Positions 46,556 to 53,887 of a stretch of DNA of 64,000 bases are shown in pieces; positions within the stretch are counted from its first letter, which is position 1, and each line of letters begins with the position of its first letter. The DNA is from DASTPP01 sp035762175 (GTDB taxonomy: Bacteria; Myxococcota_A; Polyangia; Polyangiales; Polyangiaceae). Under the pieces are notes generated by a model. The model saw nothing but the letters and a program-made list of their open reading frames with translations. It was not told where the DNA came from and searched no databases. Where the stretch lies: assembly GCA_035762175.1 (NCBI GenBank), contig DASTPP010000161.1, positions 1 to 64,000 on the forward strand. The letters are read 5' to 3'. The translations under genes and the position numbers were made by a program.

Positions 46556-47320
46556 TTGGCGGCACGAAGGCGCAAGATCGAAGACGAAACGCCCGGAGAC
46601 GACGCGCTCAGCTCGCTGCGGGCGCTGCTCGACCGGCTGCCGCCCGACCAGGTCAAGGCGCCGCGGGTGCCCGTGAGCCGGCTGGCGGCCGAGGCCCTCG
46701 CCCTCTCGGCCACCGCCGAGTCGCTGCGCGAACGGCTGCTCACCAAGCGGCTCGAGCCCGAGCACCTCGACCACCTGCCCGTGCTCGCGCGCGCCCTCAC
46801 CATGGCCCAGGCCGAGCTCGACGCCGCGCGCGGCCCGCGGCGCACCGAGGCCGAGCTGGCGCTCGAGGCCCAGGCCGTCGAGCTGCGCGCCGAGATGATG
46901 ACCGCCGGGCGCTTCGCGCTGCGGGGCGACGCGAACGCGCAGGGCACGCTCGACCGCGTGCAAGACGGCCGGGGGCTCGACGACCTCGCCATGGACCTCA
47001 CGACCCTCGCCGTCTTCTTCGAACGCCACGCCCGCGAGCTCGCCAAGGTCGGCGCCGAGCCCGGCGCGCTGGCCGGGCGGGCGCGCGAGCTCGCCGCGAC
47101 GCTCGTGCGCGAGGTGGCGCGGCGGCGCGCGGAGCCGGGCGGGCCGTCGTCGGAGGTCAAAGAGGTCCGCGATCGCATCGCCAGCCTGCTCGTCGAGACC
47201 ATGGCGGAGGTGCGGGCGGCGGGGGCGTTCGCCTTCCGGAAGGAGCCGCGGGTGCTCGCGAAGTTTCACAGCGCGTACAACGTCGCAAAGCGGCGGCGGC
47301 GCGGCGGGGCGGAAGAGTAG
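46556..47320 (+). CDS. Helical hypothetical protein (paralogue of 36303-37229)
   Basis: 254 residues from a TTG with GAGG just upstream; no in-frame ATG exists nearby and the long open frame to the left is antisense shadow. All-alpha, with VELRAEMMTAGRFAL, DDLAMDLTTLAVFF and ASLLVETMAEVRAAG, and a basic end KRRRRGG. Segment order and hydrophobic pattern match the protein following miaA. Function unknown. Confidence 0.68.
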   Translation: MAARRRKIEDETPGDDALSSLRALLDRLPPDQVKAPRVPVSRLAAEALALSATAESLRERLLTKRLEPEHLDHLPVLARALTMAQAELDAARGPRRTEAELALEAQAVELRAEMMTAGRFALRGDANAQGTLDRVQDGRGLDDLAMDLTTLAVFFERHARELAKVGAEPGALAGRARELAATLVREVARRRAEPGGPSSEVKEVRDRIASLLVETMAEVRAAGAFAFRKEPRVLAKFHSAYNVAKRRRRGGAEE

Positions 47321-47414
47321 GAGCGGGGTCGGCCCGGCAAGCCCCTCCTTCCGGAGGGGTCGCTGCGGGCGGCGGCCGCCGCTGAAGAAAGGGGGCGTTG
47401 CAGAAGGCGGCGGC

Positions 47415-47645
47415 GTTTGCCCCCGAGTGAACTCGGGGGCAACGTTCGCCCTCTCGTGCCGCGCGGCTTCGACGCCGGTCCGGAGAGCAAAGCCCGCCCC
47501 CTTGGCGGGGGCCGGGCTCCCTCGGGCACCGGCTTCCGGGCGAGCGCGCGCGAGCGCCTCGCGACGCGGGAGCCCTGCCTCCGGCAGGGCTTTGCGAGCC
47601 GTTTCCGAGCGCGTTCGCTGCCCCCAACTTCCGTCGGGGGTAGCC
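47415..47645. repeat. 231-bp hairpin-bounded dispersed element, copy 2
   Basis: Starts with a hairpin (GCCCCCGAGT-GA-ACTCGGGGGC, 47419-47440) and ends with an imperfect one (about 47620-47641). Same length and block order as 40632-40862: CCCTCTCGTGCCG, CGGCTTCGACGC, GGGGGCCGGGCTCCC, CCTGCCTCCGGCAGGGCTT. The terminal stems differ in sequence from copy 1 but remain paired, i.e. compensatory change. Confidence 0.75.
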
Positions 47646-47757
47646 AGCCGACCGCGCTTCGGTCGGGGACGCGGCGGGGACGCGGCGGGAGCGCGCTCGG
47701 GACCAGTCGGAAGGGGGCAGAATGGGCCCGATGGTGCCCTGGGAGCCAAACGAGGCT

Positions 47758-48069
47758 CTCCGGACCCGTCCGGAGTGCTTCGGCGCAATCGCCGACCTAC
47801 TCCGGACCCGTCCGGGATGGGCCGTTACGTTCGACCAGGCACTCCGGACCCGTCCGGAGTACCCCGGAAGCGCCGCCGAAGCACTCCGGACCCGTCCGGA
47901 CTGACTTGTCCGAAGCGCCCGGCCACTCCGGACCCGTCCGGACTGCCTTGCTCGAAGCACCCAGCCACTCCGGACCCGTCCGGACTCTCTTGCTCGAAGC
48001 ACCCGGCCACTCCGGACCCGTCCGGAGTGCTTCGGCGACCGTGCAGAAACGTTTCGGGCCCGTGCGGGA
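47758..48069. repeat. Palindrome array CTCCGGACCCGTCCGGAG with exact 42-bp period
   Basis: Cores start at 47758, 47800, 47842, 47884, 47926, 47968 and 48010: seven units exactly 42 bp apart. A degenerate eighth at 48052 is in register, and a weaker ninth may lie at 48094. Each core is a palindrome (CTCCGGA and TCCGGAG around CCCG). The 24-bp spacers are partly conserved (TTGCTCGAAGCA type). 42 is divisible by three, so both strands show a 14-residue peptide period, but no start, ribosome site or protein-like flanks support translation. Confidence 0.9.
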
Positions 48070-48148
48070 GGCGTGTTTGCGCGGCCAGAACGGGGTTTGG
48101 CTCGTCCAGAGCCCTTAGTTGCCCGGTCAGAGAGGAGCCCGGGCCGCC

Positions 48149-48362
48149 CTCGCCACGTCGGCGGGTGGTACGCGACGCCCTCGCGGCGTCGGCGGGCGGC
48201 ACGCGACGCTCTCGCGGCGTCGGCGGGCGGCACGCGACGCCCTCGCGGCGTCGGCGGGCGGCACGCGCCGCCCTCGCGGCGTCGCGCGGTACGCGCCGCC
48301 CTCGCGGCGTCGTCGGACGACGCGCTACGTCCTCGCGGGGGCGGCGCGGCCGGCGGTGGGGG
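48149..48362. repeat. 31-bp tandem repeats
   Basis: CTCGCGGCGTCGGCGGG-type units start at 48149, 48180, 48211, 48242, 48273, 48301 and 48332: 31-bp steps, with one of 28. The repeat follows directly on the 42-bp array, and its last unit enters the 3' end of the EamA transporter gene. Copies are highly similar, implying recent expansion. Confidence 0.85.
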
Positions 48363-49254
48363 CCGCGCCCGCGCGGGGCGGTGCGTCGGGGCGGCGGGCG
48401 GCGAAGGCGACGAGGGCGACGGCGCCGAGCACGAGGGCGAGGCCGACGAGGTCGGCGGACGCGAGGCGCTCGCCGGCGAGCCCGGCGCCGAGGGCGAGCG
48501 CGACGACGGGGTTGACGAAGGCGTAGCTGGTGGCGAGCGCGGGGCGGGCGTTGCGCAAGAGGTAGCCGAAGGCGGTGTACGCGAGCAGCGTGCCGAACGC
48601 GACGAGGTAGGCCATGGCGAAGAGCGAGCGCGGGGTGGGCGCCTGGGGCGGCTCGCCGAGGGCGAAGCTCGCGGCGAGCAAGGCGGGGCCGGCGACGAGC
48701 ATCTGGGCGGCGGTGCCGAGCGCGCCCTCGGGCAGGGCGAGGCGGCGGGTCGCGACGCAGCCGAGGGCGTAGCTGGCGGCGCCGGCGAGCATGAGGGCGG
48801 CGCCGAGGGGGTCCTGGCCGAGGTTGCCGCGCGACGAGACGAGCGCGACGCCGGCGAAGCCGAGGGCGAGGCCGGCGATCTCGGCGCGGCGCAGGCGGCC
48901 GCCCCAGAGCCGGTCGAAGACGGACGTCCAGAGGGGGACGGAGGCGAAGAGCAGGGCGCCGAGCCCGGAGGGGATGCGCTTGAGGGCGCAGGCGGCGACG
49001 CCCATGCCGGTGACGAGCAGGGGCAGGGCCGAAGCGGCGGCGCCGCGCCACTGGGCGAGGGAGGGCGCGGGCGCGCCGCGCCGGCGCACGACGGCGTAGA
49101 GCAGCGAGCCGGCGACGACGAAGCGCAGGCCGGCCATGCGCAGGGGGGCGAAGCCCTCGATGGCGACGCGCTGGGCGAGGTAGGTCGAGCCCCAGACGGT
49201 GTAGAGGGTGGCGAGGCAGAAGGGGGCGAGCCAGGCGCGTCGTGGGGGTACCAT
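48325..49254 (-). CDS. EamA/DMT-superfamily transporter
   Basis: 309 residues from MVPPRRAWL (ATG 49254; a TTG six bases upstream is less likely). Ten hydrophobic helices form two EamA repeats: TLYTVWGSTYLAQRVAI opens the first and ALGCVATRRLAL the second, ending with ERLASADLVGLALVLGAVALVAF. YedA/RhaT-like exporters of this superfamily move amino acids or other metabolites across the inner membrane. It is divergent from a MocR-type regulator, which probably controls it. The 3' end meets a 31-bp repeat array. Confidence 0.9.
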   Translation of the reverse strand: MVPPRRAWLAPFCLATLYTVWGSTYLAQRVAIEGFAPLRMAGLRFVVAGSLLYAVVRRRGAPAPSLAQWRGAAASALPLLVTGMGVAACALKRIPSGLGALLFASVPLWTSVFDRLWGGRLRRAEIAGLALGFAGVALVSSRGNLGQDPLGAALMLAGAASYALGCVATRRLALPEGALGTAAQMLVAGPALLAASFALGEPPQAPTPRSLFAMAYLVAFGTLLAYTAFGYLLRNARPALATSYAFVNPVVALALGAGLAGERLASADLVGLALVLGAVALVAFAARRPDAPPRAGAAPTAGRAAPART

Positions 49255-49392
49255 GGCCAAGGACGGTAGCGGCCGGCGGGCGCGGCGAAAGGCGACAGGG
49301 CCGAAGACAGGCCGGGGTCCGAGGGGTACAGGGGCGCCGGGGCCATGGGCACAGGTGTACGAAGGCGGAGGGGCTCGCTACGATTGCCCCTT

Positions 49393-50889
49393 ATGGCCCA
49401 GGTCGATCGGGTGGGTACAGCGGCGGGCGACGCTCGGGGGGGTACAGCGGCGGGGGGCGGCGAGTCGGGGGGGGCGCAGGCGCGCAAGCGGCTCGAGGTG
49501 AAGAAGCACGTCATCGACCTGGTGGTGAGCGGGGCGCTCGGGCGGGGCAGCCGGGTGCCGTCGATTCTCGAGCTGTCGCGCACGCTCGAGGTGGCGAAGA
49601 ATACGGCCATCGCGGCGCTCGACGAGCTCTGCGACGAGGGGGTGCTCGAGGCGCGCGAGCGGCAGGGCTTCTTCGTGCGCGGGGCGCGGCGGCGCGAGCG
49701 GGCGCGCGCGACGCGGCTGACCGACCTCGAGATCGACCGCGTGGCGCACGGCATGGCGTCCATCTTGGTGTGCAGCGGCGACGACTTCATGCCGCTCGGC
49801 AGCGGCACGGCGGCCGAGAGCCTGCTGGCGACGCCCGCGTGGTCGGCGACCCTGAAGGCGGCGCCGCCGCGCGACCCGCGCACCGCGCTGCGCTACGCCG
49901 ACCCGATGGGCGAGCCGCGGCTGCGCGAGGCGATCGCCGAGCGCTACGGCGGCGCCGACGGGCCGGCGTCGCGGGTCGTCATCACGCACGGGGCGGTCGA
50001 GGGGCTGAACCTGACCTTCGCGGCGGCGGCGGCCGAGGCGGGCAGCCGCCGCGTGGCGATCGAGTCGCCGGGCTACTTCATGCTGGCGCCGATCCTCGAG
50101 GGGCTGAACCTCGAGGCGGTGCCGGTGCCGCGGGGGCCCGCGGGGCTCGACTTCGAGCGGCTGCGGCGCGAGCTGCGCAAGGGGCCGCTCGCGGCGGTGA
50201 TGGTGAACCCGAACCACCACAACCCGCTCGGCTCGACGCTCTCGCTGTCCGAGCGCTTCGAGCTGGCGAAGCTGGCCGACGAGCGGCGCTTCTGGGTGAT
50301 CGAAGACGACGTGTACAAGGGCCTCTGGACGGACGCGGAGGAGCCGCCCTCGATCTACTCGCTCGTGCCGCAGCGCACGCTCTACGTGGGCTCGTTCTCG
50401 AAGACGCTGGGGCCGGCGCTGCGCATCGGCTTCGTGTTCGCGCCGGACGCGCTCCTCGCGGGCATCCGGCGGCGCAAGTTCTTGTCGACGCTGTCGGGCG
50501 ACGCGTACACGCAGAACCTGGTCGCCGAGTTCGTCGACCGGCGGGGCCACCAGCGGCACCTGGCCGAGATGCGCGAAGAGCTCGGGCGGCGGGCGCGCAT
50601 CGCGCGGGTGCAGAGCGAGCCCTTCGCCAAGCTCGGCCGCTTCGCCGGGCCCTACACGGGGGGCCTCTTCTGGCGCTTCGAGTTCGAGGGGCGGGTCGAC
50701 CCGATGGCGCTCTACCACGCGGGGCGGCGCGAGAACCTGCTCGTCTCGCCGGGGTGCTTCTTCCGCAACGAGGCGGCCGAGGGCGACCGGCGCGACGCCT
50801 GGATGCGCGTGAACATCTCGCGCTGCGAGGGCGCGCTGCTCACGCGGGCCTTGAAGATTCTCGAGGCGGCGGCGAACCGGTCGGGCTGA
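49393..50889 (+). CDS. MocR/GntR-type regulator with aminotransferase domain
   Basis: 498 residues from ATG 49393; an ATG at 49345 would add 16. After a Gly-rich stretch there is a GntR winged helix (SRVPSILELSRTLEVAKNTAIAAL), then a fold-type I aminotransferase with VNPNHHNPLGS, the PLP-Asp in IEDDVYKG, and the PLP-lysine motif SFSKTLGPALRIGF. MocR proteins sense an amine or amino acid through PLP and regulate nearby genes; the divergent EamA transporter is the obvious target. GGGTACAGCGGCGGG occurs twice (49413 and 49440) just inside the gene, and GGGTACAG at about 49325, possibly operator half-sites. Confidence 0.92.
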   Translation: MAQVDRVGTAAGDARGGTAAGGGESGGAQARKRLEVKKHVIDLVVSGALGRGSRVPSILELSRTLEVAKNTAIAALDELCDEGVLEARERQGFFVRGARRRERARATRLTDLEIDRVAHGMASILVCSGDDFMPLGSGTAAESLLATPAWSATLKAAPPRDPRTALRYADPMGEPRLREAIAERYGGADGPASRVVITHGAVEGLNLTFAAAAAEAGSRRVAIESPGYFMLAPILEGLNLEAVPVPRGPAGLDFERLRRELRKGPLAAVMVNPNHHNPLGSTLSLSERFELAKLADERRFWVIEDDVYKGLWTDAEEPPSIYSLVPQRTLYVGSFSKTLGPALRIGFVFAPDALLAGIRRRKFLSTLSGDAYTQNLVAEFVDRRGHQRHLAEMREELGRRARIARVQSEPFAKLGRFAGPYTGGLFWRFEFEGRVDPMALYHAGRRENLLVSPGCFFRNEAAEGDRRDAWMRVNISRCEGALLTRALKILEAAANRSG

Positions 50890-50893
50890 GGCC

Positions 50894-51640
50894 TCAGCGC
50901 ACCTCGACGGTGACGGGGTTCGAGGCGTATTCGCCCTCGAGCACGTCGCCGCGGACGACGCTCTCGCCGAGGAGCACGCCGCTTTGCGGGTCGACGGACG
51001 CGCCGAAGCCGCAGTGGCGGTAGACGACCCAGAGCACGTAGCGGCCCGGGCTGAGCAGGCGGGCGCGGTCGATCTCGGACCACTCGGAGATGGCCGGCTC
51101 GCTCGCCTCGCCGGGGCGCAGCTCGAGGTAGTCTTCGGCCCCGATGGCGTTCACGTTGCCGCAGCGCGCGCCGACGGAGGCCAGCGCGTAGGTGCGGTAC
51201 GAGTTCTCGGGCCGGACGTAGAGATCATAGAAGGGGTAGCGCCAGTGCGCGTCGCTGCCGTCGATGGGGTGCATCAGGGTGAGCTTGCCGCCGGAGCGGT
51301 TGACGGCCTGCAGCTCGATGCCGAGGGGCTCGGCGGGCGAGACGACGGGCTTGGCGCGCAGGCGCAGCTCGAGGGGGTAGCCGTCGCTCTCGCGGGCGGC
51401 GACGGGCGGCCGGGCGAGGGCGAAGAAGCCCCGGTACTCGCTGAGGTCGGGGTTCATCAGGCCGCCGGCCGGCGAGGCGGTGCTCAGCGGGTCGAGCCGC
51501 TCGAGCTCGTTCAGGCCGGGCGTCGGGACGCTACAGCGGCCCTTGGCCTGGGCGAGGGCCTGCGTGGGCGTGGGGGGCGCAGCCGAGCTGCAACCGAGCA
51601 AGGGGCAGAGGGCGAGCAGCCAGAGGCGTCGGCAGGGCAT
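50894..51640 (-). CDS. Lipoprotein of unknown function
   Basis: 248 residues. Signal peptide with lipobox PLLGC (Cys17). The mature part is beta-rich with ELRLRAKPVVSPAEPLGIELQAVNRSGG and GRYVLWVVYRHCGFG, resembling an immunoglobulin-like or fibronectin-like fold. Convergent with the MocR gene, four bases apart. No enzyme motif. Confidence 0.75.
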   Translation of the reverse strand: MPCRRLWLLALCPLLGCSSAAPPTPTQALAQAKGRCSVPTPGLNELERLDPLSTASPAGGLMNPDLSEYRGFFALARPPVAARESDGYPLELRLRAKPVVSPAEPLGIELQAVNRSGGKLTLMHPIDGSDAHWRYPFYDLYVRPENSYRTYALASVGARCGNVNAIGAEDYLELRPGEASEPAISEWSEIDRARLLSPGRYVLWVVYRHCGFGASVDPQSGVLLGESVVRGDVLEGEYASNPVTVEVR

Positions 51641-51686
51641 GCCTCACCCTACGAAGCCGGCCCGGGCCTTGCTATTTCGCTATTCT

Positions 51687-53450
51687 TCAGCCCCCGCCGC
51701 GGCGGCGGCCGCGGTTCGCATCGAGGATCTGGCGGGCGCGGGTGGGGCCGGCGCGGCGCGGGGCGAGGGGGGCGTCGTCGGCCTCGGCGGGGGCGGGGCG
51801 GGCGAGCCCGGGCGGCGGGGGGGCCGGGGCGCGGCGCTTCTCGGCGATGAGGGCGAGCAGCTCGTCGCGCGTGACGCCGAGGCGGGCGGCGGTGCGGTGC
51901 GCGAGCGAGGTGCGCGCGACGCCCGGGACGAAGCCGTAGGTGGGCCGCTCGTGCCCGTCGAGCTCGACCTGCAAGAACTCGAGGCGCGGCGCGGGCCGCT
52001 CGGCCTCGAGGCGCTCGGCGAACTGCAGGAGGTGCGTGGTGATGAACACCTGCGAGTCGAGCTCGGGCAAGAGGGTGATGACCAGGCGCGCGATCTCTTC
52101 GCCCTCGGAGGGGTTGGTGCCCGAGCAGAGCTCGTCGAGCAGCACCAGCGAGCCGGGCGCGAGCCGCTCGAACATGCGCCGGATGCGCAATAGCTCCATG
52201 CCGAGCTGGCCCTCGGGCTGGTCGGCGCGCGCCTCGTCGAGCAGCGAGACGAAGAGGCCCGCGAAGCGCGGCAGGCGCGCGCGCGCGGCGGGCACGTAGA
52301 GGCCGGCGCCGGCGAAGAGCTGCGCGAGCGCCACCGCCTGCAAGAGCCGCGTCTTGCCGCCCGAGTTGGGGCCCGTCACGATCGCGGTGGCGTCGGCGTG
52401 GGTCGTGGCGAGGTCGCAGGGCACGGGGGTGCGCCCGTCGGCGAGCAAGAGCGGGTTGAAGAGGCGCGCGAGCTCGAGGCCCGCGCCGGCGCCGCCCGGC
52501 GGCCCGAACTCGGGGAAGCAGACCTCGAGGCCGCGCCCGCGGGCGAGGTCGCGGAAGCCGAGGCCGCAGAGGTAAAACTGCATGTCGCCGAGGAGCTGAA
52601 AGAGCAGCGCGACCCGGTCTTCGAGCCCGCCGAACACCTCGCCGACGAAGCGCTCGGCGAGCTCGCCGCCGCTCATCCGGTAGCCGCGCAGGGCGAGGCG
52701 CAGCCGCACCAGCAGGCGGCCGAGCGGCGACGAGTAGAAGGGGCTGCCGGTGCTCTCGCGCAGCGACACGATCTCGAAGGTGCGCAGCTCGCCGTCGGCG
52801 CCGACGGCCACGCGCACGTCGACCGTCGCCATCTTCTCGTCGTAGTCGAGCAGCGCCTCGAGCCGGCGGAAGGCCTCGCTCGCGCAGGCGTCTTCGCCGA
52901 ACTCGCGCAGCCGCGCGAGGCCCGACGCCGCGCCGCCGAACGAGCCCGCGAGCGTCTCGAAGGCCCGCCGCACCTGGCGCAAGATCTCGACCCGGCGCAG
53001 CCGGCCCGAGGTCAGGCGCGAGGCGCACAAAAGCGTGCGCAGCTCGACCAGCTCGGCGTACAGCCGCTCGAAGTCGCGGCGCAGGGCCTCGCGCTCGGCC
53101 AGCTCGCCGAGCACGCCCTGGCGGAACGACGTGACGGCCGGGTCGCGCGGGGGCGCGGCGATCGCGCGCAAGAGGTAGGGCTCGCAGGGCGCGTAGGGGC
53201 GGCCGCCGGCCGCGAGCGGCAGGGCCCGGGCGACGAGATCGCCGAGGAAGAGGTCGCGCGCGTACGAGCCCGCGTCCCAGGACGAGGCGGGCAGCGCGGC
53301 CGAGCCGAGCGCCTCGTCGAACGCGTCGGGCGAGGCGCCCGTCGCGAAGGCGAAGACGAGCAGCTGCCGCAGCGCGGGCAGGTCGACGCGCACCGAGGGC
53401 TCGACCGACAGGAGGTCGGGGACGGGCCCGACAGCGGGGTCAGGGTGCAT
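51687..53450 (-). CDS. MutS-family ATPase lacking mismatch-recognition domain
   Basis: 587 residues. A C-terminal MutS-type ABC ATPase has Walker A VTGPNSGGKT, Walker B SLVLLDELCSG with the following TNPSEGEE signature, and ITTHLLQF. Ahead of it are only lever/clamp-like helices; the N-terminal mismatch-binding domain with its Phe-x-Glu motif is absent, as is a MutS2 Smr nuclease domain. The C-terminal 70 residues are Pro/Ala/Arg-rich. A DNA-binding role is likely, but it is not canonical mismatch repair. The nearby mutL (38147) is not linked. Confidence 0.87.
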   Translation of the reverse strand: MHPDPAVGPVPDLLSVEPSVRVDLPALRQLLVFAFATGASPDAFDEALGSAALPASSWDAGSYARDLFLGDLVARALPLAAGGRPYAPCEPYLLRAIAAPPRDPAVTSFRQGVLGELAEREALRRDFERLYAELVELRTLLCASRLTSGRLRRVEILRQVRRAFETLAGSFGGAASGLARLREFGEDACASEAFRRLEALLDYDEKMATVDVRVAVGADGELRTFEIVSLRESTGSPFYSSPLGRLLVRLRLALRGYRMSGGELAERFVGEVFGGLEDRVALLFQLLGDMQFYLCGLGFRDLARGRGLEVCFPEFGPPGGAGAGLELARLFNPLLLADGRTPVPCDLATTHADATAIVTGPNSGGKTRLLQAVALAQLFAGAGLYVPAARARLPRFAGLFVSLLDEARADQPEGQLGMELLRIRRMFERLAPGSLVLLDELCSGTNPSEGEEIARLVITLLPELDSQVFITTHLLQFAERLEAERPAPRLEFLQVELDGHERPTYGFVPGVARTSLAHRTAARLGVTRDELLALIAEKRRAPAPPPPGLARPAPAEADDAPLAPRRAGPTRARQILDANRGRRRGGG

Positions 53451-53682
53451 GGGGCGGGGTTCGAGGGCGGCCGGGCGGGCCCTCGCCAGGCCTTAGAGCG
53501 TTCGCGGGGCGGTTTGGTCCGGCCTTTGGGGCGCCCGAGCGCGTTTTTGGCCCGGCACGCGGGGCCCCGCCCGCCGGGCGGGCCGAGCCTGCCCGACGGA
53601 GCTGCACAAAAAGGCTCTAGCACCTGGGGTCCGCGCGTCGAGGGCGGCGCCGGGCGGCCCGCGGCGAGCCCGTGAGCGGCCC

Positions 53683-53790
53683 GCAGCAGGCCCCCGAAGC
53701 CTCCGCGGCAGACCCCCCGAAGGCCTCGCGGCAGACCTCCGAAGGCTCCGCGGCAACCCCCCGAAGGCCTCGCGGCAGACGCCCAAAGGG
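53683..53790. repeat. About five 22-bp tandem repeats
   Basis: CCGAAGGCCTCGCGGCAGAC-like units have CGAAG (or CAAAG) at 53695, 53718, 53740, 53762 and 53784, i.e. steps of 23, 22, 22 and 22 bp (two helical turns). They lie in the divergent gap between the MutS-like gene and the monooxygenase gene, 64 bp before its operator. Confidence 0.75.
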
Positions 53791-53853
53791 CTCGAGGTCG
53801 GCTCGAGAGACGCCAGGAGGCCGCCGCGGTGGCCCGGAACCGAGTCGCTATTG

Positions 53854-53869
53854 ACTATTGTTCAATAGT
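53854..53869. promoter_or_regulatory. Operator palindrome ACTATTGTTCAATAGT upstream of monooxygenase
   Basis: Perfect inverted repeat (7-bp arms, TT centre) in a short AT-rich island, 18 bp before the monooxygenase ATG. A further CTATTGA at 53848 overlaps it and TTGACT (53851-53856) could be a -35 element, so a bound repressor would block transcription. Size and symmetry suit a TetR-type regulator, but none is encoded next to it. Confidence 0.6.
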
Positions 53870-53887
53870 GGCCACACTGGGGCCTCC

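Noticed and set aside
43994..47320. 1108-residue plus-strand open frame
   Set aside because: All but the last 254 codons are antisense to the M1 peptidase and membrane protein and have biased His/Arg/Val composition. Only 46556-47320 looks real.
47758..48069. CRISPR array or repeat protein
   Set aside because: Spacers share sequence and no cas genes exist. The 14-residue peptide has no start, signal or ribosome site, and all frames look alike.
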